Of a stretch of 39,700 bases of DNA, positions 25,575 through 33,720 are shown one piece after another. The stretch is from the NCBI GenBank assembly GCA_003554865.1, contig PWHJ01000142.1:1-39700 (forward strand). Direction: 5' to 3'. The notes below the pieces were generated by a model. That model saw only the letters and a program-made list of their open reading frames with translations. It did not search any database and was not told where the DNA came from. Source of the DNA: Bacteroidota bacterium. Its GTDB lineage: Bacteria > Bacteroidota > Bacteroidia > Bacteroidales > PUMT01. Each line of letters starts with the position of its first letter. The first letter of the stretch is position 1. The position numbers and the translations under genes are program-made.

Positions 25575-26072
25575 ATGGACCGAAAACACAAAAAATTGCT
25601 TATTGTTGCCCTGATTTTGGCGGTAGCATTAGCTGTTTCTCTTTTTTACAACTTTTATGACGGTGAAGGGGAGCCAGTAGCGGATCTTGAAGAGAAGCTG
25701 GAATACAGGGAGCGGGAGTATGAACAAAGGATAGACAGTCTGGAGAGAACCCTTGAGGAGCTTAGGGTTGTTAAAGAGGTGCCTCCTTTACTTGATGAGC
25801 GGCAGATAAAAAATTTGCAGGAAAAGGGACTTGATGACCCGGTAAAGGATTTGAGGGAAGATCTTATGGAAGATCCGGACCTTATTACTCAGGAAGGGGT
25901 TCTGGGGGGCACAATGGGATTTTACTTCAGTGAGGGCATACATATTCTGAATGAGAGGTGGGTTCTGGCCTATTTTGAGGATGGCCATGTTGGCGGTGCC
26001 ATGCTTTTGAGATATGATGTCCTTCCCGGCGGTGACATCAAATGGGAGGTTATTGACGACTGGACTTACTGA
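25575..26072 (+). CDS. membrane-anchored coiled-coil protein of unknown function
   Basis: I do not recognise this 165-residue protein. After a basic start (MDRKHKKLL) there is one membrane segment (about 7-25, rich in Leu, Ala, Val), then a charged coiled coil (about 30-75, EEKLEYREREYEQRIDSLERTLEELRV). A C-terminal globular part (about 85-165) ends in KWEVIDDWTY. The ATG at 25575 is chosen over the TTG two codons earlier. It is divergent from the GbsR-type regulator and could share the palindrome; a near-match -7 box TATATTTT lies at 25537-25544. Its last seven bases overlap the end of rnz on the opposite strand. Confidence 0.75.
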   Translation: MDRKHKKLLIVALILAVALAVSLFYNFYDGEGEPVADLEEKLEYREREYEQRIDSLERTLEELRVVKEVPPLLDERQIKNLQEKGLDDPVKDLREDLMEDPDLITQEGVLGGTMGFYFSEGIHILNERWVLAYFEDGHVGGAMLLRYDVLPGGDIKWEVIDDWTY

Positions 26073-27007
26073 TTTCTTTTGTCTTTTGTTTGCTTAACTT
26101 TATGAACTTCTCCTTCCTGTGCTGCAAAGGTATTGGGGAAAATCTTCCTGGCATCTTCTACAAGAGGTAATATCGATTTATATCTTGGTGAAAAATGTCC
26201 GATTATCAGTTTTCCTGCGTTTGCCTTTTTTGCTGCCGTTGCCGCTTCACCCGCCGATGAGTGATATTTTTCGCGGGCTTCTTTAGCCATATTGTTTGCA
26301 TAGGTTGCCTCGTGATAAAGAAGATCAACATTTTTTATATATTTTACGATACCTTCGCTGTATCGTGTGTCACAGCAATATGCCATAGATCTTGGTTTGT
26401 AGGGTGGGAGAGTAAGTTTTTTGTTTGGTATTGATGTACCGTCAGGTTTGTTGAAATCTTTGCCGCATTTAATATTATATATCTCCTTAACCGGTATATT
26501 GTGATATTCGATCATATCTTTCCTGATATTCAACAAAGGGGCTTTTTCCCTGAAAAGGAAGCCGCATGTCGGAATGCGGTGTTTCAACGGAATTGTCTCT
26601 ACCGTCACTTTTTCGTCCTCATAGATAAGCTCTTGTTTTTTTGATCCAATGGGATGAAAAATGATTTTAAAAGAAAGAGGCTGTTCAAAAAAGAATTTAA
26701 GAATGTTGTCCAGAATTTTTTCAAGTTTCGGATTTGCATATATATGCAGGTCCGCTGTGCGTTCCAGAAGCCCGAAGGTGCTTATCAGTCCGAAAAGCCC
26801 GAAAACATGATCCCCGTGAAGGTGACTGATGAAAATGTTGTTTATTTTTCCGAAGCGAATATTATTTCTTTTCATCTGTATTTGAGCTCCTTCTCCGCAG
26901 TCTATCAAAAAGTACCGCTCATGTACATTGAGTACATGAGCGGCAGGATATCTTCTTGAAGTAGGCACAGCGGAACTGCTGCCCAGTATTGTCAGTGAAA
27001 AAGACAC
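26066..27007 (-). CDS. rnz: ribonuclease Z
   Basis: This 313-residue metallo-beta-lactamase-fold endonuclease matures tRNA 3' ends. The start matches the family (LTILGSSSAVPTSRRYPAAH). The metal motif is HLHGDHVFGL (about 62-71), with further metal-binding residues expected in YCCDTRYSE and LYHEATY. HSSAGEAATAAKKANAGKLIIGHFSPRY carries the PxKxN-equivalent and late His region. The start is GTG at 27007, 13 bases after the stop of the STAS gene, so the two form an operon. Length is normal for the short, homodimeric RNase Z. Convergent overlap of seven bases with the coiled-coil gene. Confidence 0.95.
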   Translation of the reverse strand: MSFSLTILGSSSAVPTSRRYPAAHVLNVHERYFLIDCGEGAQIQMKRNNIRFGKINNIFISHLHGDHVFGLFGLISTFGLLERTADLHIYANPKLEKILDNILKFFFEQPLSFKIIFHPIGSKKQELIYEDEKVTVETIPLKHRIPTCGFLFREKAPLLNIRKDMIEYHNIPVKEIYNIKCGKDFNKPDGTSIPNKKLTLPPYKPRSMAYCCDTRYSEGIVKYIKNVDLLYHEATYANNMAKEAREKYHSSAGEAATAAKKANAGKLIIGHFSPRYKSILPLVEDARKIFPNTFAAQEGEVHKVKQTKDKRNQ

Positions 27008-27020
27008 GATTTAAGGCGAA

Positions 27021-27365
27021 TTACTCCTTTTTCATTAATTTTGCTGCTTCATCAACGTTTGCTGTAATGTTGAGAACTGTATCAAGCTGAGATATGGTTA
27101 TAAGTCTTTCGACCGCATCATTCAACCCGGTCAGCACAAATTTGCCGTCAGTGTTTTTACTCAGCCTGTTTGCAACAAGTATTGCGCTTAATCCTGATGA
27201 ATCGCAATACTTGCAGTTACTCAGATCAAGGATGATGTTTTTTTCACCTTTACCCGATATCAGCACCAGTTCAGATTTAAGCGTGGGAGCTATATGAGTA
27301 TCGAGTTTTTCCTCAAGCACCTTTATCAGGGTATAACCGTCAAATTTTTCTATGTTGAGTTCCAT
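27021..27365 (-). CDS. STAS domain protein (anti-sigma factor antagonist-like)
   Basis: This is a 114-residue single STAS domain when started at the ATG at 27365; an upstream TTG at 27386 would add seven residues and is less likely. The phosphorylation loop is intact: LDLSNCKYCDSSGLSAILVANRL, with the Ser of DSSG as the expected kinase target, as in SpoIIAA/RsbV. No RsbW-like anti-sigma kinase, PP2C phosphatase or sigma factor is nearby, so its partner must be elsewhere. It is followed by rnz after 13 bases. Whether it regulates a sigma factor or another switch cannot be told here. Confidence 0.87.
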   Translation of the reverse strand: MELNIEKFDGYTLIKVLEEKLDTHIAPTLKSELVLISGKGEKNIILDLSNCKYCDSSGLSAILVANRLSKNTDGKFVLTGLNDAVERLITISQLDTVLNITANVDEAAKLMKKE

Positions 27366-27431
27366 TGTGTCAGGATTTTTGATCAATATACAAATTATGC
27401 ATCAAACATATTAATATTTTATAGAAAATTT

Positions 27432-29975
27432 TCATTTTTCACCGGAGTCTTTTTTATCATCTTTTTCATCCCTGACACTTTCTTCATCTTTATTATCCTT
27501 CTCATCTGACTGTTTCTCATCTCCGGCTTCTTCTTTTTCCCCTTCAGCCTGGTCTTTTATTTCTTCTGCCTCCTTCTCTTCTTCCTTCTTTTCTTTTTTG
27601 GCTTTCGGTTCTTTTTCTTTTATTTTTTCCTCGTCTTTATTTTGTTGCGTGTCTGGATCTTTTGATTCTTTTTCTGTATCACCGGCAGCGGTTTCTTCCT
27701 TGGTTTCCGGTTGAGGTGAAGAAGTTTCCTGTTTTTCTTCGGCCCCGGAGCTTTCAGGAGAGCTCTTTTCTTTTCCTTCCACCATCTCCTCTTTCAGGGA
27801 TGCAAGCTCCGAGATATCACCAAGTGTTGTTTTTTCAAGGTTGCTCTTGAGCTTCCGCATAGTTTTCTTATCGGATGCTTCCTTTGACTTGGATTCACCT
27901 GTTTTGGCTTTACTTTCTTTCTTTTTATCCTTCTCTTTATCCTGCTCCTTGTCCTTCTCTTTTTCTTCCTCATATACCTTGGTGTGGGAAAGGACTATCC
28001 TTTTTGCTGTTTTGGAAAATTCTACAACCTTGAAGGGCAGTTTTTCCTCGACTTTAGGTTGTGAGCCGTCTTCCTTCACCAGGTTTTTTGTCGATGCGAA
28101 ACCTTCAACACCGTAAGGTAGTGCAATTATTGCTCCCTTGTCAAATATATCCACAATGGTTCCCTCATGAACCGAGCCTACGCTGAAAACGGACTCAAAA
28201 ACTTCCCATGGATTTTCTTCCAGTTGTTTATGCCCGAGGCTTAACCTTCTGTTTTCTTTGTCTATTTCAAGGACAACAACCTCAATGTCTTCACCTATGG
28301 ATGTAAATTCGGCCGGATGTTTAACTTTCTTTGTCCATGACAGATCCGAAATATGTATTAGTCCGTCAACCCCCTCCTCAATTTCAACAAAAACTCCGAA
28401 ATTGGTAAAGTTACGAACCTTGGCTGTATGTTTTGAGCCTACAGGATATTTTTCATCTATCTTCTCCCACGGGTCTTCTTTCAACTGCTTAATACCAAGG
28501 GACATTTTCCTTTCTTCACGGTCGAGGGTCAATATCTGGGCCTCAACTTCGTCGCCCACCTTAAGGAATTCCTGGGCGCTCCTAAGGTGTTGTGACCACG
28601 ACATTTCCGATACGTGAATAAGTCCCTCGACACCGGGTGCGATTTCAACAAAAGCACCGTAATCAGCCATAACCACCACTTTGCCTTTAACTCTGTCACC
28701 CACCTTAAGGTTAGGATCGAGCGAATCCCACGGGTGAGGTGTAAGCTGCTTAAGGCCAAGAGCAATCCTCTTTTTATCGTCGTCGAAATCCAGTATAACC
28801 ACATTGAGCTTCTGGTCCAGCTCAACTATCTCTTCAGGGTGGTTAACACGGCCCCATGACAGGTCGGTTATATGTATCAGTCCATCGACCCCTCCCAGAT
28901 CTATAAATACACCGTAGGATGTGATGTTTTTGACTGTTCCTTCAAGAACCTGTCCTTTTTCAAGCTTGGCAATAATCTCTTTTTTCTGTTGTTCGAGCTC
29001 TTCTTCAATCAGAGCTTTGTGGGAAACTACCACATTTTTGAATTCATGGTTTATCTTGACAACTTTGAATTCCATTGTTTTACCCACATAGGCATCGTAG
29101 TCGCGTATAGGCTTAACATCGATCTGCGAACCCGGCAGGAAAGCTTCAATACCGAATACATCAACAATCATACCACCTTTTGTGCGGCACTTGATGTATC
29201 CGTTTATAACTTCATCTTTTTCAAGAGCTTCATTAACCCTGTCCCAGGCACGCAAAGCTCTTGCTTTTTTGTGTGAGAGCAGCAGCTGCCCTTTTTTGTC
29301 TTCCAGGCTTTCAACGTAAACCTCTACCTTGTCGCCGGGCTTAAGGTCGGGATTATAACGAAATTCGTTGAGATTTACGATCCCTTCTGATTTGTATCCT
29401 ATATTTATTACAACTTCACGCTTGCCTATCGATACCACTGTGCCTTCAACCACTTCATTTACGTCTATTGAGGAAAGTGTTTGGTCGTATATGGCTTCGT
29501 GCTTGGATCTTTCCTGTGGGGAGTAATCATCTTTCTCAATGGCTTCCCAGTTGAACTCTTCCTCCTGGGTTGCGGGCTGCTCAACTGCTTCGCCGGGAAT
29601 ATGTGAAGCATTTTCAGGAACCTCTGTTGTCTCTATTGTGGTAGTATACGGATCCTTATCCTCTGCTTCGCCGGCTACTTCAACTGCAGCTTCGGAAGTT
29701 TCAGTTTCTCCAAAAACTTCGGTTTTTTCTTCTTCACTTTTACCTGCAGGAGTTTTCTCTTTTTCTTCCTCTTGCTTTGTATCCTTTACTGTTCCGGCCT
29801 CCTCTTCTGCTTCTTCTTTTATCTCCTCTTTGCCGGATTTTTCTTCTTTTCCCCCGGTTGTAGACTCATCTTTTGTTTCCCGGTCCTCTTCCCTTTTTTC
29901 TTCAGAAAAATCTTGATTGTCAGCACTTTCCGTTGCTGTCCGGTCCTGCTGCTCCTTTCTTTCCTTTTCAGTCAT
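27432..29975 (-). CDS. rpsA: 30S ribosomal protein S1 with long charged tails
   Basis: This 847-residue protein has six S1 (OB-fold) RNA-binding domains (about 168-665). Domains 1 and 2 are of the divergent ribosome-docking type (EGTVVSIGKREVVINIGYKSEGIV; NGYIKCRTKGGMIVDVFGIEAFLPGSQ). Domains 3-5 are the canonical mRNA-binding repeats (YGVFIDLGGVDGLIHITDLSW and two similar), and domain 6 is more diverged. It should bind mRNA at initiation, which matters most in Bacteroidetes where Shine-Dalgarno pairing is weak. The oddity is a Glu/Lys/Thr-rich N-terminal tail of about 165 residues and a Lys/Glu/Asp-rich C-terminal tail of about 180. Typical S1 is about 550-640 residues. Both tails are low-complexity and probably disordered. 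Confidence 0.95.
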   Translation of the reverse strand: MTEKERKEQQDRTATESADNQDFSEEKREEDRETKDESTTGGKEEKSGKEEIKEEAEEEAGTVKDTKQEEEKEKTPAGKSEEEKTEVFGETETSEAAVEVAGEAEDKDPYTTTIETTEVPENASHIPGEAVEQPATQEEEFNWEAIEKDDYSPQERSKHEAIYDQTLSSIDVNEVVEGTVVSIGKREVVINIGYKSEGIVNLNEFRYNPDLKPGDKVEVYVESLEDKKGQLLLSHKKARALRAWDRVNEALEKDEVINGYIKCRTKGGMIVDVFGIEAFLPGSQIDVKPIRDYDAYVGKTMEFKVVKINHEFKNVVVSHKALIEEELEQQKKEIIAKLEKGQVLEGTVKNITSYGVFIDLGGVDGLIHITDLSWGRVNHPEEIVELDQKLNVVILDFDDDKKRIALGLKQLTPHPWDSLDPNLKVGDRVKGKVVVMADYGAFVEIAPGVEGLIHVSEMSWSQHLRSAQEFLKVGDEVEAQILTLDREERKMSLGIKQLKEDPWEKIDEKYPVGSKHTAKVRNFTNFGVFVEIEEGVDGLIHISDLSWTKKVKHPAEFTSIGEDIEVVVLEIDKENRRLSLGHKQLEENPWEVFESVFSVGSVHEGTIVDIFDKGAIIALPYGVEGFASTKNLVKEDGSQPKVEEKLPFKVVEFSKTAKRIVLSHTKVYEEEKEKDKEQDKEKDKKKESKAKTGESKSKEASDKKTMRKLKSNLEKTTLGDISELASLKEEMVEGKEKSSPESSGAEEKQETSSPQPETKEETAAGDTEKESKDPDTQQNKDEEKIKEKEPKAKKEKKEEEKEAEEIKDQAEGEKEEAGDEKQSDEKDNKDEESVRDEKDDKKDSGEK

Positions 29976-30043
29976 AATAATTTAATAATAATTGTTTAAT
30001 GGTTAATAAGTTAGACATTATTTTTAGCTTAACGTGGAATCTG

Positions 30044-30051
30044 CAAAAGTA
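30044..30051 (-). promoter_or_regulatory. -7 element upstream of rpsA
   Basis: On the - strand this reads TACTTTTG, a full TAnnTTTG match, about 70 bases before the rpsA start, leaving an AT-rich leader. No TTG occurs at 19-21 bases upstream, so the -33 is not supported. Confidence 0.38.
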
Positions 30052-30224
30052 TGCAAAATTATTGAAAATTATGAAATTGATGCAAATTTTTTTAAAAAAC
30101 CAAAAAGAAGTAAAAATATTGCCGGAATTTTTTTAAACCGTTTTTTGTAATAGCTCCTTCCATCATTCTTTGGCACATAAAATATGATGAAGCTGACAGA
30201 AGACCAATAATCTTTTCCATCTGT

Positions 30225-30258
30225 TTGCATGTCTTTTTAAAAATCTCGTGTATATTTG
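30225..30258 (+). promoter_or_regulatory. possible promoter of the UDP-glucuronate decarboxylase gene
   Basis: TATATTTG at 30251-30258 is a full -7 match. TTG at 30225-30227 is 23 bases upstream, slightly beyond usual spacing. The leader to the start at 30319 would be about 55 bases. Confidence 0.4.
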
Positions 30259-30318
30259 AACTTAATAACCTTTTTTGGTTTGATTCAATTATTCCAAATT
30301 TGAAAACACTAATCTCTG

Positions 30319-31257
30319 ATGCGCAAAATACTTGTAACAGGTGGAGCCGGGTTTATCGGTTCGCATCTTTGTGAAAGATTACTTGGTGAGGATGCCGAAG
30401 TGATATGTATGGACAACTTTTATACAGGATCGAAAAAAAATATTTTGCATTTGCTTGATAATCCCTATTTCGAAGTGCTTCGCCATGATGTTACAATGCC
30501 CTGTTACATAGAGATCGATGAAATATACAATCTTGCGTGTCCGGCTTCGCCTGATTTCTACCAGGTTAATCCTATAAAGACAATTAAAACTTCAGTAATG
30601 GGAGCAGTTAATATGCTCGGGCTTGCAAAACGAAAGAAAGCGAAAATCCTTCAGGCCTCATCCAGCGAAATATATGGCGATCCTAAAGTTCATCCGCAAA
30701 AAGAGGATTATTGGGGGTATGTTAATCCGGTTGGTGTGCGTTCATGTTATCATGAAGGGAAAAGGTGTGCTGAAACACTCTTTATGAATTATCATATACA
30801 GAACAAGCTGAAAGTAAAAATACTTCGCATATTTAACACTTACGGTCCCCGCATGCAGACCAATGACGGTCGCGTTATATCCAACTTTATTATTCAGGCT
30901 CTCAGGGGTGAGGATTTGACAGTCCACGGTGACGGAAGCCAGACAAGAAGTTTTCTTTATATTGACGACCTCATTGACGCCATTGTAACCTCTATGAATA
31001 CAGCCGATGAGTTTACCGGACCGGTCAACATCGGTAATGAAGTTGAAGTTTCCATGCTCGATCTTGCAGAAAGAATAATTAATATGACCGGTTCATCTTC
31101 AAAGGTGAAATTTATTAAATCCCGTGAAGACGACCCTTCAAGGCGCAAACCTGATATTTCCCTCGCTTCTCAGGCACTTGACCGTTGGAAACCTTCCGTG
31201 GCACTTGATGAGGGGCTGAAAAAAACGGTCGATTATTTCAGGAATGTTATCCTCTGA
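30319..31257 (+). CDS. UDP-glucuronate decarboxylase (UDP-xylose synthase), extended SDR
   Basis: This 312-residue NAD-dependent extended short-chain dehydrogenase converts UDP-glucuronate to UDP-xylose for surface polysaccharides. The N-terminal Rossmann motif is [18 protein letters not shown]. The UXS-type segments [32 protein letters not shown] and [10 protein letters not shown] follow. The catalytic Tyr/Lys pair is SCYHEGKR, and [28 protein letters not shown] and the [16 protein letters not shown] end complete the pattern. PASPxxYQ and SCYHEGKR distinguish it from RfbB and GalE. It precedes rfbACD in the same direction with a 123-base gap containing a separate -7 element. An enzyme making UDP-glucuronate (UDP-glucose dehydrogenase) is not in the window. 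Confidence 0.92.
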   Translation: MRKILVTGGAGFIGSHLCERLLGEDAEVICMDNFYTGSKKNILHLLDNPYFEVLRHDVTMPCYIEIDEIYNLACPASPDFYQVNPIKTIKTSVMGAVNMLGLAKRKKAKILQASSSEIYGDPKVHPQKEDYWGYVNPVGVRSCYHEGKRCAETLFMNYHIQNKLKVKILRIFNTYGPRMQTNDGRVISNFIIQALRGEDLTVHGDGSQTRSFLYIDDLIDAIVTSMNTADEFTGPVNIGNEVEVSMLDLAERIINMTGSSSKVKFIKSREDDPSRRKPDISLASQALDRWKPSVALDEGLKKTVDYFRNVIL

Positions 31258-31318
31258 GCGTTTGCGGTTAAATTGTATGGGAGTGGGATTGGTTTTATAA
31301 AAAAATGTGAATATCAAT

Positions 31319-31326
31319 TATTTTTG
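31319..31326 (+). promoter_or_regulatory. -7 element upstream of rfbA
   Basis: TATTTTTG, a full TAnnTTTG match, about 55 bases before rfbA in the 123-base gap after the decarboxylase gene. No TTG at the right distance was found, so this is tentative. Confidence 0.33.
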
Positions 31327-31380
31327 CAAAAATCGGACACTTTTAATTAATATTATATTATACAGAAAAGCAGAAAATTA

Positions 31381-32250
31381 ATGAAGGGAATTGTTTTGGC
31401 CGGCGGTGCCGGCACCAGGCTTTATCCGGTCACAAAAAGCATATCTAAGCAGATATTGCCCGTTTACGATAAGCCTATGATATATTATCCGTTGTCGGTA
31501 CTTATGCTTGCCGGGATTCGTGAAATACTTATAATATCCACTCCCCATGATCTTCCTTTTTACAGGGATCTTCTCGGGGACGGAAGCAAAATGGGAATGA
31601 ATATTTCTTACAAGGAACAGCCTTCGCCGGGGGGGCTATCAGAGGCGTTTCTGATAGGAGAGGAATTTATCGGGGATGATAATGTATGTCTGGTTCTGGG
31701 AGACAATATTTTTTATGGTCACGGTTTCGGAAGGATACTTGAACGATCGGCCCAATTGAAGGAGGGTGCATTGGTATTTGGTTATTATGTTGACCAGCCC
31801 AGGCGCTACGGTGTGGTAGAGTTCAATGGTAAGGGCGACGTGCTGAGTATTGAGGAAAAACCTGCAAATCCCAAATCAAATTATGCTGTTACAGGGCTCT
31901 ATTTTTACGGCAGTGATGTTGTTGAAAAGGCAAAAACACTTAAGCCTTCATGGCGCGGAGAACTTGAAATAACCGATCTTAACAGGCTTTACCTTGAAGA
32001 AGGACGCCTTAAGGTACAGCTTATGGGGAGGGGTATGGCATGGCTTGACACCGGAACACATGAAAGTCTGCTGGAGGCTTCAAATTTTATACATACCATA
32101 GAAAAACGTCAGGGGCTCAAAATTGCCTGCATAGAAGAGATAGCATACAAAAAGGGCTTTATTGACAAAGATAGGCTGCTTTACCTGGCCGACCTTCATA
32201 AAAGCAGCAGTTATGGAGAGTACCTTATAAAAATATCCGAAAGCAATTAA
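31381..32250 (+). CDS. rfbA: glucose-1-phosphate thymidylyltransferase
   Basis: This 289-residue enzyme makes dTDP-glucose from dTTP and glucose-1-phosphate, the first step of dTDP-L-rhamnose synthesis. The nucleotidyltransferase signature [19 protein letters not shown] is at the N terminus, followed by [44 protein letters not shown] and [19 protein letters not shown]. The conserved [15 protein letters not shown] and [17 protein letters not shown] complete the family pattern; length is normal. It is followed after 12 bases by rfbC. No rfbB lies in this cluster. Confidence 0.96.
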   Translation: MKGIVLAGGAGTRLYPVTKSISKQILPVYDKPMIYYPLSVLMLAGIREILIISTPHDLPFYRDLLGDGSKMGMNISYKEQPSPGGLSEAFLIGEEFIGDDNVCLVLGDNIFYGHGFGRILERSAQLKEGALVFGYYVDQPRRYGVVEFNGKGDVLSIEEKPANPKSNYAVTGLYFYGSDVVEKAKTLKPSWRGELEITDLNRLYLEEGRLKVQLMGRGMAWLDTGTHESLLEASNFIHTIEKRQGLKIACIEEIAYKKGFIDKDRLLYLADLHKSSSYGEYLIKISESN

Positions 32251-32262
32251 ATTTAAGTTTAC

Positions 32263-32832
32263 ATGCAAGTACACGAAGTTGGAATACCCGGACTGCTATT
32301 GGTCGAACCTGATGTTTTTGAGGACGACAGGGGATACTTTTTTGAAAGTTTCAACGAAAAAAAATTTGCCCGGCATGGAATAAGTGTTCATTTTGTCCAG
32401 GATAACCAGTCACGCTCGGTTAAAGGGGTAATAAGGGGGCTGCATTATCAGCTTGAACCGCATTCACAGGCAAAACTGATAAGAGTGCTTGAGGGCAGGG
32501 TCCTGGATGTTGCCGTGGACATAAGAGCGAACTCTCCCACATACGGCAGTTGGCATAGTGTTGAGCTGAGTGCGGAAAACAGGAAGCAACTATTTATACC
32601 AAAAGGTTTTGCACATGGTTTTGCAGTTCTTTCATCCAATGCAACAGTTTTTTATAAATGTGACCGTTTTTACAACCCCGGCTCAGAAAGAGGGATAATA
32701 TTCAATGACTCGTTCCTAGAAATTGACTGGCAAGTTAAGTCCGCTGACGCGATCATTTCCGGAAAAGACTCATCTTTGCCTTCATTTAATGATGCAGAAA
32801 AAAATTTTATGTGGGATCCCAAAAATATTTAG
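32263..32832 (+). CDS. rfbC: dTDP-4-dehydrorhamnose 3,5-epimerase
   Basis: This 189-residue cupin enzyme epimerises dTDP-4-keto-6-deoxyglucose at C3 and C5. Key parts are DDRGYFFESFNEKKFA, FVQDNQSRSVKGVIRGLHYQ with the catalytic His, the conserved Lys in QAKLIRV, FIPKGFAHGFAVLS and TVFYKCDRFYNP with the active-site Tyr. It lies between rfbA and rfbD with gaps of 12 and four bases, in an operon. Length is typical (about 180-190). Confidence 0.95.
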   Translation: MQVHEVGIPGLLLVEPDVFEDDRGYFFESFNEKKFARHGISVHFVQDNQSRSVKGVIRGLHYQLEPHSQAKLIRVLEGRVLDVAVDIRANSPTYGSWHSVELSAENRKQLFIPKGFAHGFAVLSSNATVFYKCDRFYNPGSERGIIFNDSFLEIDWQVKSADAIISGKDSSLPSFNDAEKNFMWDPKNI

Positions 32833-32836
32833 AGGC

Positions 32837-33709
32837 ATGAAGCGTATCCTTGTTACAGGATCGAATGGTCAGCTTGGAAGTGAGCTTTATGAGCTTTCAC
32901 GCAAAAATGAATACCCTTATGAATTTTATTTTAAGCCGCATCGTGAGCTTGATATAACAAAACCCGGGAATGTTCAAAGTTTTCTCGAGGCCACCCCGGC
33001 AGATTATATTATTAACTGTGCCGCCTATACCGATGTTGATATGGCTGAAAAAGAGCGGCAGAAAGCTGTCCTTGTAAACCATACAGCAGTGAAAAATCTT
33101 GTCAAAGCTTCAGCCAGTATTGAGGCTGCTCTTATTCACATATCCACCGATTATGTTTTTGAAGGCACAGCTTGCATTCCTTACAGGGAGGAAGATGAGC
33201 CCAATCCCTTGTCGGTTTATGGTATGTCAAAGCTAGGGGGTGAGCAGGAGGTGCTGAATTACGGGAAGGGCTTGGTTATCCGTACATCCTGGCTTTATTC
33301 ACCGGTTGGGCGTAACTTTTTGAATTCCATGGTCAATCTGGGAAAGGAAAAAAATGAGATAAGGGTGGTCTACGACCAGGTTGGTTCTCCCACCAGTGCA
33401 GCCGATCTGGCAAAAGTTATTCTTGATGTGATCGATCACTCGGAAATCGACGGGAATCCTTTCAGGAAAGGTTTGTTCCATTATGCTAACGAGGGAGTAT
33501 GCAGCAGGTATGACCTTGCCGTTGAGATTATGAATGCTGCAAAACTGAGTTGCAGGGTCATTCCTGTGGAGACCAGCGAATACCCTACACCTGCAAAGCG
33601 CCCCCACTATTGCGTTTTAAACAAATCAAAAGTTAAAAGGGAATATTCGATTGATATACCATACTGGAAAGATAGTCTTTTAAAATGTATTGAGCGGATT
33701 AATCTGTAA
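32837..33709 (+). CDS. rfbD: dTDP-4-dehydrorhamnose reductase
   Basis: This 290-residue NAD(P)H-dependent SDR reduces dTDP-4-keto-rhamnose to dTDP-L-rhamnose. The start at 32837 is chosen because the Rossmann motif ILVTGSNGQLGSELYEL follows at once; the frame extends upstream to 32723, but that would overlap rfbC and add residues foreign to the family. Further marks are INCAAYTDVDMAEKE, HISTDYVFEGT, the catalytic YGMSKLGGEQ and RTSWLYSPVGRNFLN. RPHYCVLNKSKVK at the C-terminal end is typical. It is followed by the phosphohexomutase gene after 11 bases. Confidence 0.94.
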   Translation: MKRILVTGSNGQLGSELYELSRKNEYPYEFYFKPHRELDITKPGNVQSFLEATPADYIINCAAYTDVDMAEKERQKAVLVNHTAVKNLVKASASIEAALIHISTDYVFEGTACIPYREEDEPNPLSVYGMSKLGGEQEVLNYGKGLVIRTSWLYSPVGRNFLNSMVNLGKEKNEIRVVYDQVGSPTSAADLAKVILDVIDHSEIDGNPFRKGLFHYANEGVCSRYDLAVEIMNAAKLSCRVIPVETSEYPTPAKRPHYCVLNKSKVKREYSIDIPYWKDSLLKCIERINL

Positions 33710-33720
33710 AAACTGTAATT

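Larger units (their letters stand above)
29976..30318. other. AT-rich divergent intergenic region
   Basis: This 343-base region separates rpsA (-) from the UDP-glucuronate decarboxylase gene (+). It is very AT-rich and has no coding potential, RNA gene or repeat that I can support. Only the two outward-facing -7 elements listed separately stand out. Confidence 0.6.

Noticed and set aside
27500-27960. Pyrimidine-rich low-complexity DNA that looks like a repeat array on the + strand
   Set aside because: It is the complement of Lys/Glu/Asp codons in the S1 tail; units are irregular and there is no fixed period.
29539-29999. Ser/Phe-rich + strand frames opposite the S1 N-terminal tail
   Set aside because: These are antisense shadows of Glu/Lys codons in rpsA.
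32723-32836. Upstream extension of the rfbD frame
   Set aside because: It lies inside rfbC and is not family-like; the Rossmann motif starts right after the ATG at 32837.
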